From an uncultured Collinsella sp. (GTDB lineage: Bacteria > Actinomycetota > Coriobacteriia > Coriobacteriales > Coriobacteriaceae): a stretch of DNA of 64,000 nt. The translations under genes and the position numbers were made by a program. The stretch lies in contig CAAEHI010000044.1 in the NCBI GenBank assembly GCA_900755685.1, forward strand, positions 62,001 to 126,000. Reading direction: 5' to 3'. The notes beneath the pieces were generated by a model. That model did not search any database. It had not been told where the DNA came from and worked only from the letters and a program-made list of their open reading frames with translations. Below, in pieces: positions 20,412-28,560 of the stretch. Position 1 is the first letter of the stretch, and each line of letters starts with the position of its first letter.

Positions 20412-20459
20412 GGTAAACGTGCTAAAACTGGCGGTAAACGGTAGGTAAAGGTGGTTACC
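20412..20459. repeat. Phased GGTAAA repeats upstream of ppdK
   Basis: On the + strand GGTAAAC occurs at 20412 and 20433 and GGTAAAG at 20444, with the inverted GGTTACC at 20453-20459. The spacings of 21 and 11 bases are close to whole helical turns. The cluster sits 20 to 65 bases upstream of the -35 element, where an activator or repressor could bind. Confidence 0.45.
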
Positions 20460-20538
20460 TTATGAAGATACCACTGTAAGAAAGTGCAGGTCAGATGCGA
20501 TATTTTTGCTAAATCGCTTTATCAAAATGCTGCTACTA

Positions 20539-21405
20539 TTAGGCTCGACGGGCGGCGCGGCGGGCACGGGCTTCTTGGATTTCCTCCAAGTGGCTAATGA
20601 TCTCGGCAGCGCTTTCCTCGATGGCCTTGCCGTCGGTACGCACCACAAAGCAGCCTAGGCGCTTCATGAGCGCACGGGCTTCCTCGAGCTCGCTGTGCAC
20701 GCTCTCAGGCTCGGCATAGGAGCCGGCAACGGCACGAGCGTAGTCATCGCCCAAGCGGCTATCGCGAATTTCGGAAATCACATCGACGGTCGAAATCAGG
20801 CCGAACAGGCGCATCGGGTCGACCTCGTAAATCGACTTGGGCGGCTCCATGCCATGCGCCAGTGGGACATTGGCGACCTTGTAGCCCTGATAGGCCAAAT
20901 ACATCGACAGCGGCGTCTTGGACGTGCGCGATACGCCCAGCAGCACGATATCGGCACCCGACAGATCGTCGCAGCCGCGCCCGTCATCGTGCTCAACGAA
21001 ATACTCCATGGCCTCGATACGATGGAAATAGCGGTCATCGGTCTTGTGAATCACGCCCGCAACGCCCTTGGGCGGCACACCGATGAGCGACGACAGCACG
21101 GCGAGCGTCGGGCCGATCAGGTCGACCGAACGGATATGCAGCATGCCCAGGTAATCGAGCACACGGGCGCGAAGCGCCGGATCGACAATGGTGTGGAACA
21201 CGGCAATATCGCGATGATCGGCATCGACGCGCGGACCCACAAACGACTTGACCTGCTCCACCGAGTTCACCTTGGGCAGGCGCAAGAGACGAAAAGCCCC
21301 TTCATCAAATTGCCCGGACGCCGCAAGCACCACCTCACAAGCGGTATCACCGAGCGAGTCGGAGATAACGATAACGGTGGGACGAGCGGTGACCGGGCAA
21401 TCCAT
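20539..21405 (-). CDS. PPDK regulatory protein (bifunctional kinase/pyrophosphorylase, DUF299)
   Basis: Members phosphorylate and dephosphorylate a threonine of PPDK (or PEP synthase) using ADP and phosphate. The family pattern is present: SDSLGDTACEVV near the start, FHTIVDP, VIHKTDDRYFHRIEAMEYFVEHDDG, then a P-loop-like LGVSRTSKTPLSMYLA and GYKVANVPL. It has 288 residues. The adjacent ppdK makes PPDK the likely target. It lies 34 bases after glyS and probably belongs to the glyQ-glyS transcript. Confidence 0.92.
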   Translation of the reverse strand: MDCPVTARPTVIVISDSLGDTACEVVLAASGQFDEGAFRLLRLPKVNSVEQVKSFVGPRVDADHRDIAVFHTIVDPALRARVLDYLGMLHIRSVDLIGPTLAVLSSLIGVPPKGVAGVIHKTDDRYFHRIEAMEYFVEHDDGRGCDDLSGADIVLLGVSRTSKTPLSMYLAYQGYKVANVPLAHGMEPPKSIYEVDPMRLFGLISTVDVISEIRDSRLGDDYARAVAGSYAEPESVHSELEEARALMKRLGCFVVRTDGKAIEESAAEIISHLEEIQEARARRAARRA

Positions 21406-21439
21406 GCGGGGCTCCTTTTGCGCTTATGCGCAGGCTGGC

Positions 21440-23536
21440 TTACTTTTTGCGAGCAAGCTCACCGATGTTTGCGATGCCGGAGAAAACGGCCTCGAAGCGG
21501 TTGAGCAGCTTAAGGCGATTATCGCGAAGCTGCTCGTCCTTGTCCATGACCATGACCTCGTCGAAGAAGCGGTCGATGGGGGCGCGCAGGGCGGCAAGGG
21601 CGGCAAATGCGGCCGGGTAATCCTCGGCAGCAAGGGCGGCGTCGACAGCGGTCTGAGCAGCCTCGGAGGCATCGGCAAGCGCGAGCTCGACCTCGCCCAT
21701 CAGGGCGCGGTCGTACTCCGCGCCCAGCTCGGGCTTGGAGATGTGCGCGGCGCGGGCATAGGCGGTCGCCAGGTTATCGAACGTCTCGGCGTCGTTCTTG
21801 CGGGCCTCGTCGAGGGCGGCGCAGCGGGCGAAGAAGACGGACGGGGCGATGATGTGCACCGCGGAGACGGCGGCAACGGTATCGGCAGGAATCTTCTCGT
21901 CGCGGGCCATGCTCACCAGGCGGCCGTGGAAGAAGTCACGAACCTGCTGGGCGACCTCGCCGGCGTCGAACTCAATGCCCTGCTCACTGTAGAGCTCGAG
22001 AGCGAAGTCGATGAGCGACGTGGGGTCGATCGGCAGGCGGTCGCGCAGGATGTTGATGATGCCGATAGCGGCACGACGCAGCGCATAGGGGTCCGAAGAG
22101 CCGGTCGGGGGCTCGCCGATGGCAAAGATACCGGCGATGGTATCGAGCTTGTCGGCACAGGCCACGATGCAGCCAGCGGTGCCCTCGGGCAGCTCGTCAC
22201 CGGCAAAGCGGGGACGATAGTGATCGCGAATGGCGTGGGCGACCTCGTCGTTCTCCCCCATCGCGGTCGCGTAATAACCGCCCATCACGCCCTGCTGGCT
22301 CGTGAACTCGACGACGGCGTTGGACACCAGGTCGGCCTTGCACAGGTGCGCGGCACGGCCGGCGTCGGCTGCCAGATGAGCACCCAGGTGTGCCTCGCGG
22401 GCAATAGCGAGCGCGAGCTGCTCGATGCGCTCGGACTTAGCGAGCACGCTACCGAGCTTCTCCTGGAAGGCAACCTTGGCCAGACGCTCACGGAACTCGT
22501 CGAGGGAGATCTTCAGGTCCTCCTCGTAGAAGAACTTTGCGTCGTCCAGACGGGCGCGCACGACGCGCTCGTTGCCGTCGATCACGCGCTCGGCGTTCTC
22601 GGGCTTGCTGTTGGAGACGACCACGAACTCACGCGTGAGCTTGCCCTCGCCGTCATAGATCGGGAAGTAGCGCTGGTTGGTGAGCATAGACTCGCAGATG
22701 ATCTCGTGCGGCACCTTGAGGAACTCCTCATCGAAGGTACCGACGAGCACCGTCGGCCACTCGCAGAGGTTGATGACCTCCTCAAAGACCTTCTTGGGCG
22801 TATCGACGTGGCAGCCGGGGCGCGCAGCCTCGACCTCGGCGATACCGGCAAGGATGGCCTCGCGACGGCGCTCGGCAGAAAGCACGCCGGCGTCCTCGAG
22901 CACCTGCTCGTAGACGGCGGGGCTGGCGACCACATGGTCACCGGGGCCAAGCACGCGATGACCACGCGTGGTGTTGCCACTCGTCATGTCGGCAAACGAC
23001 ACGGGCACAACGTCCTCGCCCAGAAGGCAGCAGATCCAGCGGACCGGACGAACAAAGGTCGCATGCTCGTGACCCCAGCGCTGGCTGCGGTAGTTGGGCC
23101 ACTGCAGGCCAGCGATAGTCTTCTCGCACAGAGCGGTCAGAATCGGCGTAGCCGGTGCGGAGGGAATGTTCTTCTCGGCGAACACATACTCGCGACCGTC
23201 AGTATCCTCGCGACGGGCCAGGTCCTCGGCAGCCACACCGCACTTGCGGGCAAAGCCCTGGGCGGCCTTGGTGGCGTTACCGTCAGCGTCGAAGGCAATG
23301 TTGGCCGCGGGGCCACGCTTGACCTCGTGAACCTCATCGGTCGCGGTGGCGACGTCGGCAACGAGTGCAGCCAGGCGACGCGGACTCGAGATCACGCGGA
23401 CCTCGCCGTGGGCCAGACCGGCCTCGTCGAGACCCTTGGCGATCAGGGTGCCAAGCTGCTTGACGGCATTGTTCAGCGGTGCAGAGGGCATTTCCTCCGT
23501 ACCGATCTCAAACAGGAAATCCTTAGCGTCTGCCAT
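21440..23536 (-). CDS. glyS: Glycyl-tRNA synthetase beta subunit
   Basis: Subunit of the alpha2-beta2 bacterial GlyRS that carries tRNA-binding and editing-like functions. The N-terminus FLFEIGTEEMP is diagnostic, followed by VSSPRRLAALV-like (here ISSPRRLA), RWLCCLLG-like WICCLLGEDVVP, an HD-like central region and a C-terminal DALR-type anticodon-binding helical domain. Length is 698 residues, normal for the family. Three bases separate it from glyQ. Confidence 0.97.
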   Translation of the reverse strand: MADAKDFLFEIGTEEMPSAPLNNAVKQLGTLIAKGLDEAGLAHGEVRVISSPRRLAALVADVATATDEVHEVKRGPAANIAFDADGNATKAAQGFARKCGVAAEDLARREDTDGREYVFAEKNIPSAPATPILTALCEKTIAGLQWPNYRSQRWGHEHATFVRPVRWICCLLGEDVVPVSFADMTSGNTTRGHRVLGPGDHVVASPAVYEQVLEDAGVLSAERRREAILAGIAEVEAARPGCHVDTPKKVFEEVINLCEWPTVLVGTFDEEFLKVPHEIICESMLTNQRYFPIYDGEGKLTREFVVVSNSKPENAERVIDGNERVVRARLDDAKFFYEEDLKISLDEFRERLAKVAFQEKLGSVLAKSERIEQLALAIAREAHLGAHLAADAGRAAHLCKADLVSNAVVEFTSQQGVMGGYYATAMGENDEVAHAIRDHYRPRFAGDELPEGTAGCIVACADKLDTIAGIFAIGEPPTGSSDPYALRRAAIGIINILRDRLPIDPTSLIDFALELYSEQGIEFDAGEVAQQVRDFFHGRLVSMARDEKIPADTVAAVSAVHIIAPSVFFARCAALDEARKNDAETFDNLATAYARAAHISKPELGAEYDRALMGEVELALADASEAAQTAVDAALAAEDYPAAFAALAALRAPIDRFFDEVMVMDKDEQLRDNRLKLLNRFEAVFSGIANIGELARKK

Positions 23537-23539
23537 GGC

Positions 23540-24451
23540 TTACGCCACCTCGCCTTCCTGGTCGGCATTCTCGTTGACTCCGGCGACCTCGGCCATGTAG
23601 GCCTCGCAGCACGCCTTGGCGACGGCGCGGACGCGCAGGATGTAGTTGGCACGCTCGACCGCGGACAGCGCGCCACGGGCATCGAGCAGGTTGAAGGCGT
23701 GGCTGCACTTCATGACGCAGTCGTACGCCGGCAGCGGCAGCTTGCGCTCCAGACAGGAGTGGCACTCGGCCTCGTAGTCGTCAAACTTCTGACGCATCAT
23801 CTCGACGTTGGCAACCTCAAAGTTGTAGGCGCTGAACTCGCGCTCGTTCTCGAGGAACACGTCACCATAGGTCATGGGCGTGCCGTCGGGCAGGTAGCTC
23901 CACACCAGGTCGTAGACCGAGTTGACGCCCTGGGCGTACATGGCGATACGCTCCAGGCCATAGGTGATCTCGACGGGCACGGGGTCGACCTCGATGCCGC
24001 CCACCTGCTGGAAGTACGTAAACTGCGTGACCTCCATGCCGTTGAGCCAGACCTCCCAGCCAAGACCCCAGGCGCCGAGCGTCGGGCTCTCCCAGTCGTC
24101 CTCGACAAAGCGGACGTCATGGTCGTTGGGGTCCAGACCGATAGCGGCAAGAGACCCCAGGTAGAGCTCCTGGGCGTTGACCGGCGAGGGCTTGATGAGC
24201 ACCTGGAACTGATAGTAGTGCTGCATGCGGTTGGGGTTTTCGCCGTAGCGGCCGTCGGCAGGACGGCGGCAGGGCTGCGCATAGCAGGTGCGCCACTCGG
24301 CGGGACCGAGCGAGCGCAGCGTGGTCGCGGTGTGGAAGGTACCGGCACCGACCTCGGAGTCATAGGGCTGCATAATGACGCAGCCCTGCTCGCCCCAGTA
24401 CTGCTGGAGGCGCAGGATGATGTCTTGGAAGGAAAGCGATGAAGCGTTCAT
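23540..24451 (-). CDS. glyQ: Glycyl-tRNA synthetase alpha subunit
   Basis: Catalytic class II subunit of tetrameric GlyRS. Highly conserved stretches are easy to read: LRLQQYWGEQGCVIMQPYD, EVGAGTFHTATTLRSLGP, YAQPCRRPADGRYGENPNR and GWEVWLNGMEVTQFTYFQQ. It has 303 residues. Only about 60 bases precede it, so there is no room for a T-box leader of the Firmicutes kind. Confidence 0.98.
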   Translation of the reverse strand: MNASSLSFQDIILRLQQYWGEQGCVIMQPYDSEVGAGTFHTATTLRSLGPAEWRTCYAQPCRRPADGRYGENPNRMQHYYQFQVLIKPSPVNAQELYLGSLAAIGLDPNDHDVRFVEDDWESPTLGAWGLGWEVWLNGMEVTQFTYFQQVGGIEVDPVPVEITYGLERIAMYAQGVNSVYDLVWSYLPDGTPMTYGDVFLENEREFSAYNFEVANVEMMRQKFDDYEAECHSCLERKLPLPAYDCVMKCSHAFNLLDARGALSAVERANYILRVRAVAKACCEAYMAEVAGVNENADQEGEVA

Positions 24452-24497
24452 GCCTCTAATATCCCCTCGTCGAAACGATTACACGGTTAGGTACTGT

Positions 24498-24503
24498 ACT
24501 ATA
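24498..24503 (-). promoter_or_regulatory. Possible -10 element for glyQ
   Basis: TATAGT on the minus strand, 47 bases before the glyQ start, between lepB and glyQ. The -35 position falls in the end of lepB and is weak. Confidence 0.35.
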
Positions 24504-24510
24504 GCGGTTT

Positions 24511-25128
24511 TTAGTCGATAGCGCCGATGCGGTTGAGCGGCCAGTAGCGAACGAGTGCCACGGCCATTAAATCGGAGCGGTCGACCGGCCCAAAATAGCG
24601 GGAGTCGGCTGAGTTCTCTCGGTTGTCGCCCATCACCCACACACACCCGTCGGGGACGGTGTAGGGATAGCTCACCTGAGCGCCGGGCGCTTGAACCGAA
24701 AGCGGCCAGCTCATGCCCGCCGTATAGTCCTCGTCGAGCGCCTGGCCGTCAACGACCACCTTGCCGTCCTGCAGGTCGACCGTCTGGCCGGCCGTGGCAA
24801 TAACGCGCTTGACAAGAACATCATGCTCGGAGGTGCCATCGGGGTTGTGAAACACCACGATATCGCCCTGCTTGACGGGCTGACCGAGCTCGAGGCTCAC
24901 CTTTTGCGCCAGGATCTGGTCGCCAATCTCGATTGTGTCCTCCATAGAGCCGGTGGGCACCACAAAGGGCTCGACCACAAAGGTGCGGATCAGGAAGGTG
25001 GCGGCGAGCGCGATTAGAATGACCAAAACCCATTCCAAGGCGCCCCGCAAAGTGAAAACGGACCTCTCGCCAAAATCATGTTCAAGATGAACTCGTTGGC
25101 GGCCTTTATTGTCCTCTATGTTATTCAC
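24511..25128 (-). CDS. lepB: Type I signal peptidase
   Basis: Membrane serine protease that removes signal peptides outside the membrane. One N-terminal membrane helix spans about 31-50. The catalytic Ser is in VPTGSMEDTI (about residue 61) and the Lys in DVLVKRVIA (about 107). The box E motif is GDNRENSADSRYFGPV. The GTG at 25128 overlaps the end of trmD by eight bases and has GGAAG very close, so the start is not firm; a TTG nearer the membrane helix is an alternative. As called it has 205 residues. Confidence 0.92.
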   Translation of the reverse strand: MNNIEDNKGRQRVHLEHDFGERSVFTLRGALEWVLVILIALAATFLIRTFVVEPFVVPTGSMEDTIEIGDQILAQKVSLELGQPVKQGDIVVFHNPDGTSEHDVLVKRVIATAGQTVDLQDGKVVVDGQALDEDYTAGMSWPLSVQAPGAQVSYPYTVPDGCVWVMGDNRENSADSRYFGPVDRSDLMAVALVRYWPLNRIGAID

Positions 25129-25867
25129 CTCTTCCAGAAAGCAAATCCTGCGCGTAAGCACGCTCCTCGGGCGTGAGCCGCGCTGTCTCGATCAGGTCGG
25201 GACGCCAGCGGCAGGTGCGCTCGATGGCATTCTTACGGCGCCAGGCATCGACCTTGGCGTGATCGCCGCTCACAAGCACCGGCGGCACGCCCTCGCCGTT
25301 GAACTCGGCGGGGCGGGTGTACTGCGCGTACTCGAGCAGTCCTCCGTCCTCGGCGGTCGAGAACGACTCGTCCACATTGCTCATCTCGTCGCCCAGGGCG
25401 CCGGGAATCAGGCGTACGACGGCATCGGCAACGACCATAGCGGGAAGCTCGCCGCCCGTAAGCACGTAGTCGCCGATCGACAGACGCTCATCGGCATACG
25501 CATACGCGCGCTCGTCGACGCCCTCGTAGCGACTGCACACAAACAGCAGGCGCTCACTTTTGAGCAGGCGCTCGGCCACATGCTGCGTAAAGGGCTCGCC
25601 ACAGGGGGTGAAGAACACAACCGTGGGCTTGGGACCCTCTGCGCTAATGGCCTCGATGGCCTCTGCGATAGGCTCGACCTTCATGAGCATGCCCTGCCCG
25701 CCGCCGTACGGCTCGTCATCGACGGTACGATGGCGGTCGTGCGTCCAGTCGCGCAGGTTATACGCCTTAAAATCAAAAAGGCCGGCCTTGCGGGCGCGGC
25801 CCAAAATCGATGTGGACATGACGGGCTCAAACATCTCGGGAAAGACCGAAAGGGTCTCGATCAGCAT
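25121..25867 (-). CDS. trmD: tRNA (guanine-37-N1)-methyltransferase
   Basis: SPOUT-fold enzyme that makes m1G37 and so prevents frameshifting. Visible: LSVFPEMFEP at the start, DEPYGGGQGMLMKVEP, SRYEGVDER, IGDYVLTGGELPAMVV of the knot, and the C-terminal LSGDHAKVDAWRR-type region. It has 248 residues. It sits in the conserved rpsP-khpA-rimM-trmD order. Confidence 0.97.
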   Translation of the reverse strand: MLIETLSVFPEMFEPVMSTSILGRARKAGLFDFKAYNLRDWTHDRHRTVDDEPYGGGQGMLMKVEPIAEAIEAISAEGPKPTVVFFTPCGEPFTQHVAERLLKSERLLFVCSRYEGVDERAYAYADERLSIGDYVLTGGELPAMVVADAVVRLIPGALGDEMSNVDESFSTAEDGGLLEYAQYTRPAEFNGEGVPPVLVSGDHAKVDAWRRKNAIERTCRWRPDLIETARLTPEERAYAQDLLSGRGE

Positions 25868-25877
25868 GTTGTCCTCC

Positions 25878-26399
25878 CTACTTGTCCATATCGATCAGGC
25901 CGTCCATAACATGGACGGAAATTGTTCCTGTGTCGGGAAGATCGAGCACGACCTGCTCGATCACGGGAATCAGTACCTCGCCGTACCGATCGCCCTCGAC
26001 AACCCAAACATCGTTAGCGGGCGTCGACATGATCTCGACGATCGTGCCGAGCGAACCGAAGCGCTCGTCGACCACCTCGCGACCCATCAGGTCGGTATAG
26101 GCAGCGTCGAGCGAATCGAGCTCAAAGTCGTCACGATTTGTCAGCACGTAGCATCCCGTGATGCCCTCGGCGGCCGTCAAGTCGTCAATGCCCTCAAACG
26201 AGACCAGATCGCCATCGCCCGTATCGGTGACGGACACGACCGTGCAAAAGCGGTCGCGCTTGAGCGCCGGCGGCGTCAGGGCGACGCGCATACCCGGCTC
26301 TAATACAGAAGGAAGCCCCCGCAGCGGCTGCGCGAGGACCTCCCCCTTCCTTCCGTGCGGCTTGACCACACGGGCGATGTTTTTGTACTGGGACCTCAA
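25878..26399 (-). CDS. rimM: 16S rRNA processing protein RimM
   Basis: Assembly factor for the 30S head that binds S19. The N-terminal RimM barrel has ARVVKPHGRKGEVLAQPL and the C-terminal PRC-like barrel has the DLMGREVVDE and LIPVIEQVVLDLP stretches. It has 173 residues. The start is a TTG at 26399 that lies in the loop of a perfect small hairpin (GGACC TTGA GGTCC), with only a poor ribosome site nearby. No better start exists in frame, so coupling to khpA, which ends five bases upstream, is likely. Confidence 0.92.
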   Translation of the reverse strand: MRSQYKNIARVVKPHGRKGEVLAQPLRGLPSVLEPGMRVALTPPALKRDRFCTVVSVTDTGDGDLVSFEGIDDLTAAEGITGCYVLTNRDDFELDSLDAAYTDLMGREVVDERFGSLGTIVEIMSTPANDVWVVEGDRYGEVLIPVIEQVVLDLPDTGTISVHVMDGLIDMDK

Positions 26400-26403
26400 G
26401 GTC

Positions 26404-26688
26404 CTAGCCCAGAACCTCTACCTCGACAGCAGTGTCGAGGCGAGCGGCCAGTGCACGGGCGAGCGTGCGAATGGCCTTGATGGTACGGCCACGACGGCCG
26501 ATGACCTTAGCGACGTCATCCTCGGCGACCGAAACCTCAATCGTAGAGGCGTCGTCACCATCGATGACCTCAAGGCTCACGGAATCCGGGTCGTCGACGA
26601 TCTGAACAACGAGATATTCGACGAGATCGGCGATGCGATCTGAGAGCATTGCCTCACCCTCGAGCTGTGCAGCGTCAACCTCAGGCAC
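26404..26688 (-). CDS. khpA: KH-domain RNA-binding protein KhpA
   Basis: Small RNA chaperone of 94 residues, one KH domain with the GxxG loop in KVIGRRGRTIKAIRTLARA. The acidic N-terminus (about 15 residues) is longer than in many homologues. The start is GTG at 26688, seven bases after GAGGAG. In other bacteria KhpA pairs with KhpB and affects cell elongation; khpB is not in this window. Confidence 0.93.
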   Translation of the reverse strand: MPEVDAAQLEGEAMLSDRIADLVEYLVVQIVDDPDSVSLEVIDGDDASTIEVSVAEDDVAKVIGRRGRTIKAIRTLARALAARLDTAVEVEVLG

Positions 26689-26691
26689 GAT

Positions 26692-27033
26692 TTACTCCTC
26701 GGCGCCCTCAGCGGCCTCAGCGGCAGCCTTAGCGGCCTCGGCCTCTTTGGCGAGCTGCTTCTTGGACTTCTTGACGACGGTCTCGGTCTTCTCGCCCTCG
26801 TTGGCGGCCTTGACCAGAGCGGCGACGGCGTCGGTGAGCTGAGCGCCCTTGGACTGCCAGTCGGCGATCTTCTCGAGGTCGAGGTTGATGGTCTTGGGGG
26901 CGGTCATCGGGTTGTAGCGGCCAACCTCCTCGATGATACGACCGTCACGCGGGGCGCGGGAATCGGCGACGACGACACGGTAGTACGGACGCTTCTTAGC
27001 GCCGTGACGAGCAAGGCGAATCTTGACTGCCAA
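26692..27033 (-). CDS. rpsP: 30S ribosomal protein S16
   Basis: Small-subunit assembly protein. The core AVKIRLARHGAKKRPYYRVVVADSRAPRDGR is unmistakable, and GRYNPM follows. The TTG at 27033 has GGAGGAG six bases upstream and matches where S16 proteins begin. It has 113 residues, with a Lys/Ala/Glu-rich C-terminal tail of about 30 residues beyond the usual end, as in several actinobacteria. Confidence 0.97.
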   Translation of the reverse strand: MAVKIRLARHGAKKRPYYRVVVADSRAPRDGRIIEEVGRYNPMTAPKTINLDLEKIADWQSKGAQLTDAVAALVKAANEGEKTETVVKKSKKQLAKEAEAAKAAAEAAEGAEE

Positions 27034-27089
27034 AGGAAACTCCTCCAACCAAGCAGCTTTAGGCTGCAACTACAAACAAACAGTTGAAC

Positions 27090-27118
27090 ATAATACGCCA
27101 TCGACGCGGGCAGGTGAA
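27090..27118 (-). promoter_or_regulatory. Promoter of rpsP-khpA-rimM-trmD-lepB
   Basis: Minus strand TTCACC (27113-27118), a 17-base spacer and TATTAT (27090-27095), leaving a leader of about 50 bases before rpsP. Confidence 0.65.
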
Positions 27119-27222
27119 GTCCGTGAGACCAACTTCTTCGGTGTAGTCGAAGGCAAATCCATATCTTAGACAAGAATTCGCGATTTGCAAGCACATCCAC
27201 GCACCCCACATGAGCTGCGCGG

Positions 27223-27228
27223 TATACT
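27223..27228 (+). promoter_or_regulatory. -10 element of dinB, suggesting a leaderless mRNA
   Basis: TATACT on the + strand ends six bases before the dinB ATG, so transcription should begin at or next to the start codon. No Shine-Dalgarno sequence is present. The -35 region is weak, and no palindromic LexA box was recognised. Confidence 0.5.
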
Positions 27229-27234
27229 CATGCC

Positions 27235-28488
27235 ATGAAAAGACGCGAACATACATACGGTTATGAGGATGCTGCGGGCGTCACGCCGCCGCCCTGGACG
27301 GGTCCGGCGGTGGGCCTCATGGATCTCGATGCGTTTTTTGCGAGCGTGGAGATGCTCGATCATCCCGAGTGGCACGGCAAGCCGCTCATCGTGGGCGGCG
27401 ATGCCGATTCCCGCGGCGTCGTGTCCACCTGCTCATACGAGGCACGTCGCTTTGGCGTGCACTCAGCCATGCCCTCGGCCGAGGCACGGCGCCTCTGTCC
27501 GCAAGCCATTTGGACGCATGGGCATTTCGATCGCTACCACGAGGTCAGCGCGCAGGTCATGGCGATTCTCGCCGACGAGACCCCGCGCGTTGAGCGCGTA
27601 TCCATCGACGAGGCCTTTATCGACATCACACCGGGTCGCTTTGCACCCGAGGACCCATTGCTGGTTGCACGGCGCATAAGCGACCGCGTGGCAGCGCTGG
27701 GAGTGACCTGCTCCATTGGCGTGGGCTGCAACAAGACGGTCGCAAAGATCGCAAGCGAGAGGGACAAACCGTTTGGGCTGACCATCGTGCGCCCTGGAAC
27801 CGAGCAGCGCTTTTTGGCCGCGCTGCCGGTATCTGCCATGAGTGGCATCGGGCGCTCGGCCGAGGAGCGACTGCGCCGCATGCGCATCTTCACCCTCGGC
27901 GAGCTGTCACGCGCGCCCGAATCAACCCTAGCCTCTATTTTTGGCATCAACGGCGAACGCATGCGCCAACGTGCGCTGGGGCTCGAAATCTCCGAAGTCA
28001 CGAGTCTAGATGAAGAGCGCGAGGTCAAGTCGGTCAGCAATGAACGCACCTTTGCGAAAGATTTGACTGAGCGTCAGGACATCGAAGCGGCGATTGCGCT
28101 GTTGGGAGAGTCAGTGGGACGCCGCCTGCGCCGTCAGGGACTAACGGGCGCCACGGTGACGCTCAAACTCAAGTATTCGTATGGAAGCGGTCGCTCGGCA
28201 CAGCGCCGGCTGCCTCATCCGACCGACGATGAGAACATCTTTGTGGCAGTGGCGCTCGAACTGCTCGACAACATCTGGCAGGAAGGCATGCATGTGCGCC
28301 TGGCGGGCATCGGCATGAGCGACTTTGACCATCAGGGCGGCATCCAGACCGACCTGTTCTGCGAAGTCGACGACCGCGGAGCCCAATCCAGCGACCGTCG
28401 CGACCTCTCAGTCGCCATCGACGCCGTCCGAGACAAATTCGGCGACACCGCCCTTTCCTTCGGCCGCCAATCCCGCTTCAACGATTAG
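27235..28488 (+). CDS. dinB: DNA polymerase IV (Y-family)
   Basis: Error-prone translesion polymerase. The palm motif MDLDAFFASVEM (about 29-40) holds the first catalytic Asp. SIDEAFIDIT (near 125) holds the second Asp-Glu pair. A helix-hairpin-helix thumb and the little-finger domain (SVSNERTFAKDL and onward) complete it. Its 417 residues are slightly long, with about 25 extra N-terminal residues. It is the only + strand gene between the left edge and 49 kb. The region before it is shared with the divergent rpsP promoter. Confidence 0.95.
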   Translation: MKRREHTYGYEDAAGVTPPPWTGPAVGLMDLDAFFASVEMLDHPEWHGKPLIVGGDADSRGVVSTCSYEARRFGVHSAMPSAEARRLCPQAIWTHGHFDRYHEVSAQVMAILADETPRVERVSIDEAFIDITPGRFAPEDPLLVARRISDRVAALGVTCSIGVGCNKTVAKIASERDKPFGLTIVRPGTEQRFLAALPVSAMSGIGRSAEERLRRMRIFTLGELSRAPESTLASIFGINGERMRQRALGLEISEVTSLDEEREVKSVSNERTFAKDLTERQDIEAAIALLGESVGRRLRRQGLTGATVTLKLKYSYGSGRSAQRRLPHPTDDENIFVAVALELLDNIWQEGMHVRLAGIGMSDFDHQGGIQTDLFCEVDDRGAQSSDRRDLSVAIDAVRDKFGDTALSFGRQSRFND

Positions 28489-28518
28489 TCCCTAAGGCAA
28501 AAAAGCCGGGCAGCTGCG

Positions 28519-28554
28519 AATGATTATTCTAGGACGGGGATTTTTTAATCATTT
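28519..28554. repeat. REP-like palindrome, left copy
   Basis: An imperfect palindrome: ATGATT and AATCAT arms surround a TTCTAGGACGGGGAT core. The same unit, inverted, lies at 29405-29440 on the other side of the transposase gene. It lies seven bases beyond the transposase stop and may also act as its terminator. Confidence 0.7.
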
Positions 28555-28560
28555 GGAGCG

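Noticed and set aside
21248..24442. A 1064-codon + strand open frame
   Set aside because: It is antisense to glyS and glyQ, which have full-length conserved motifs. Long antisense frames are expected in high-GC DNA with strong third-position bias.
24452..24510. T-box riboswitch before glyQ
   Set aside because: Only about 60 bases separate lepB from glyQ, and no T-box sequence or terminator/antiterminator pair is present.
27235..27265. Possible SOS box in the first codons of dinB
   Set aside because: A CGAAC half-site is followed by no properly spaced GTTCG, so it does not meet the actinobacterial LexA pattern.
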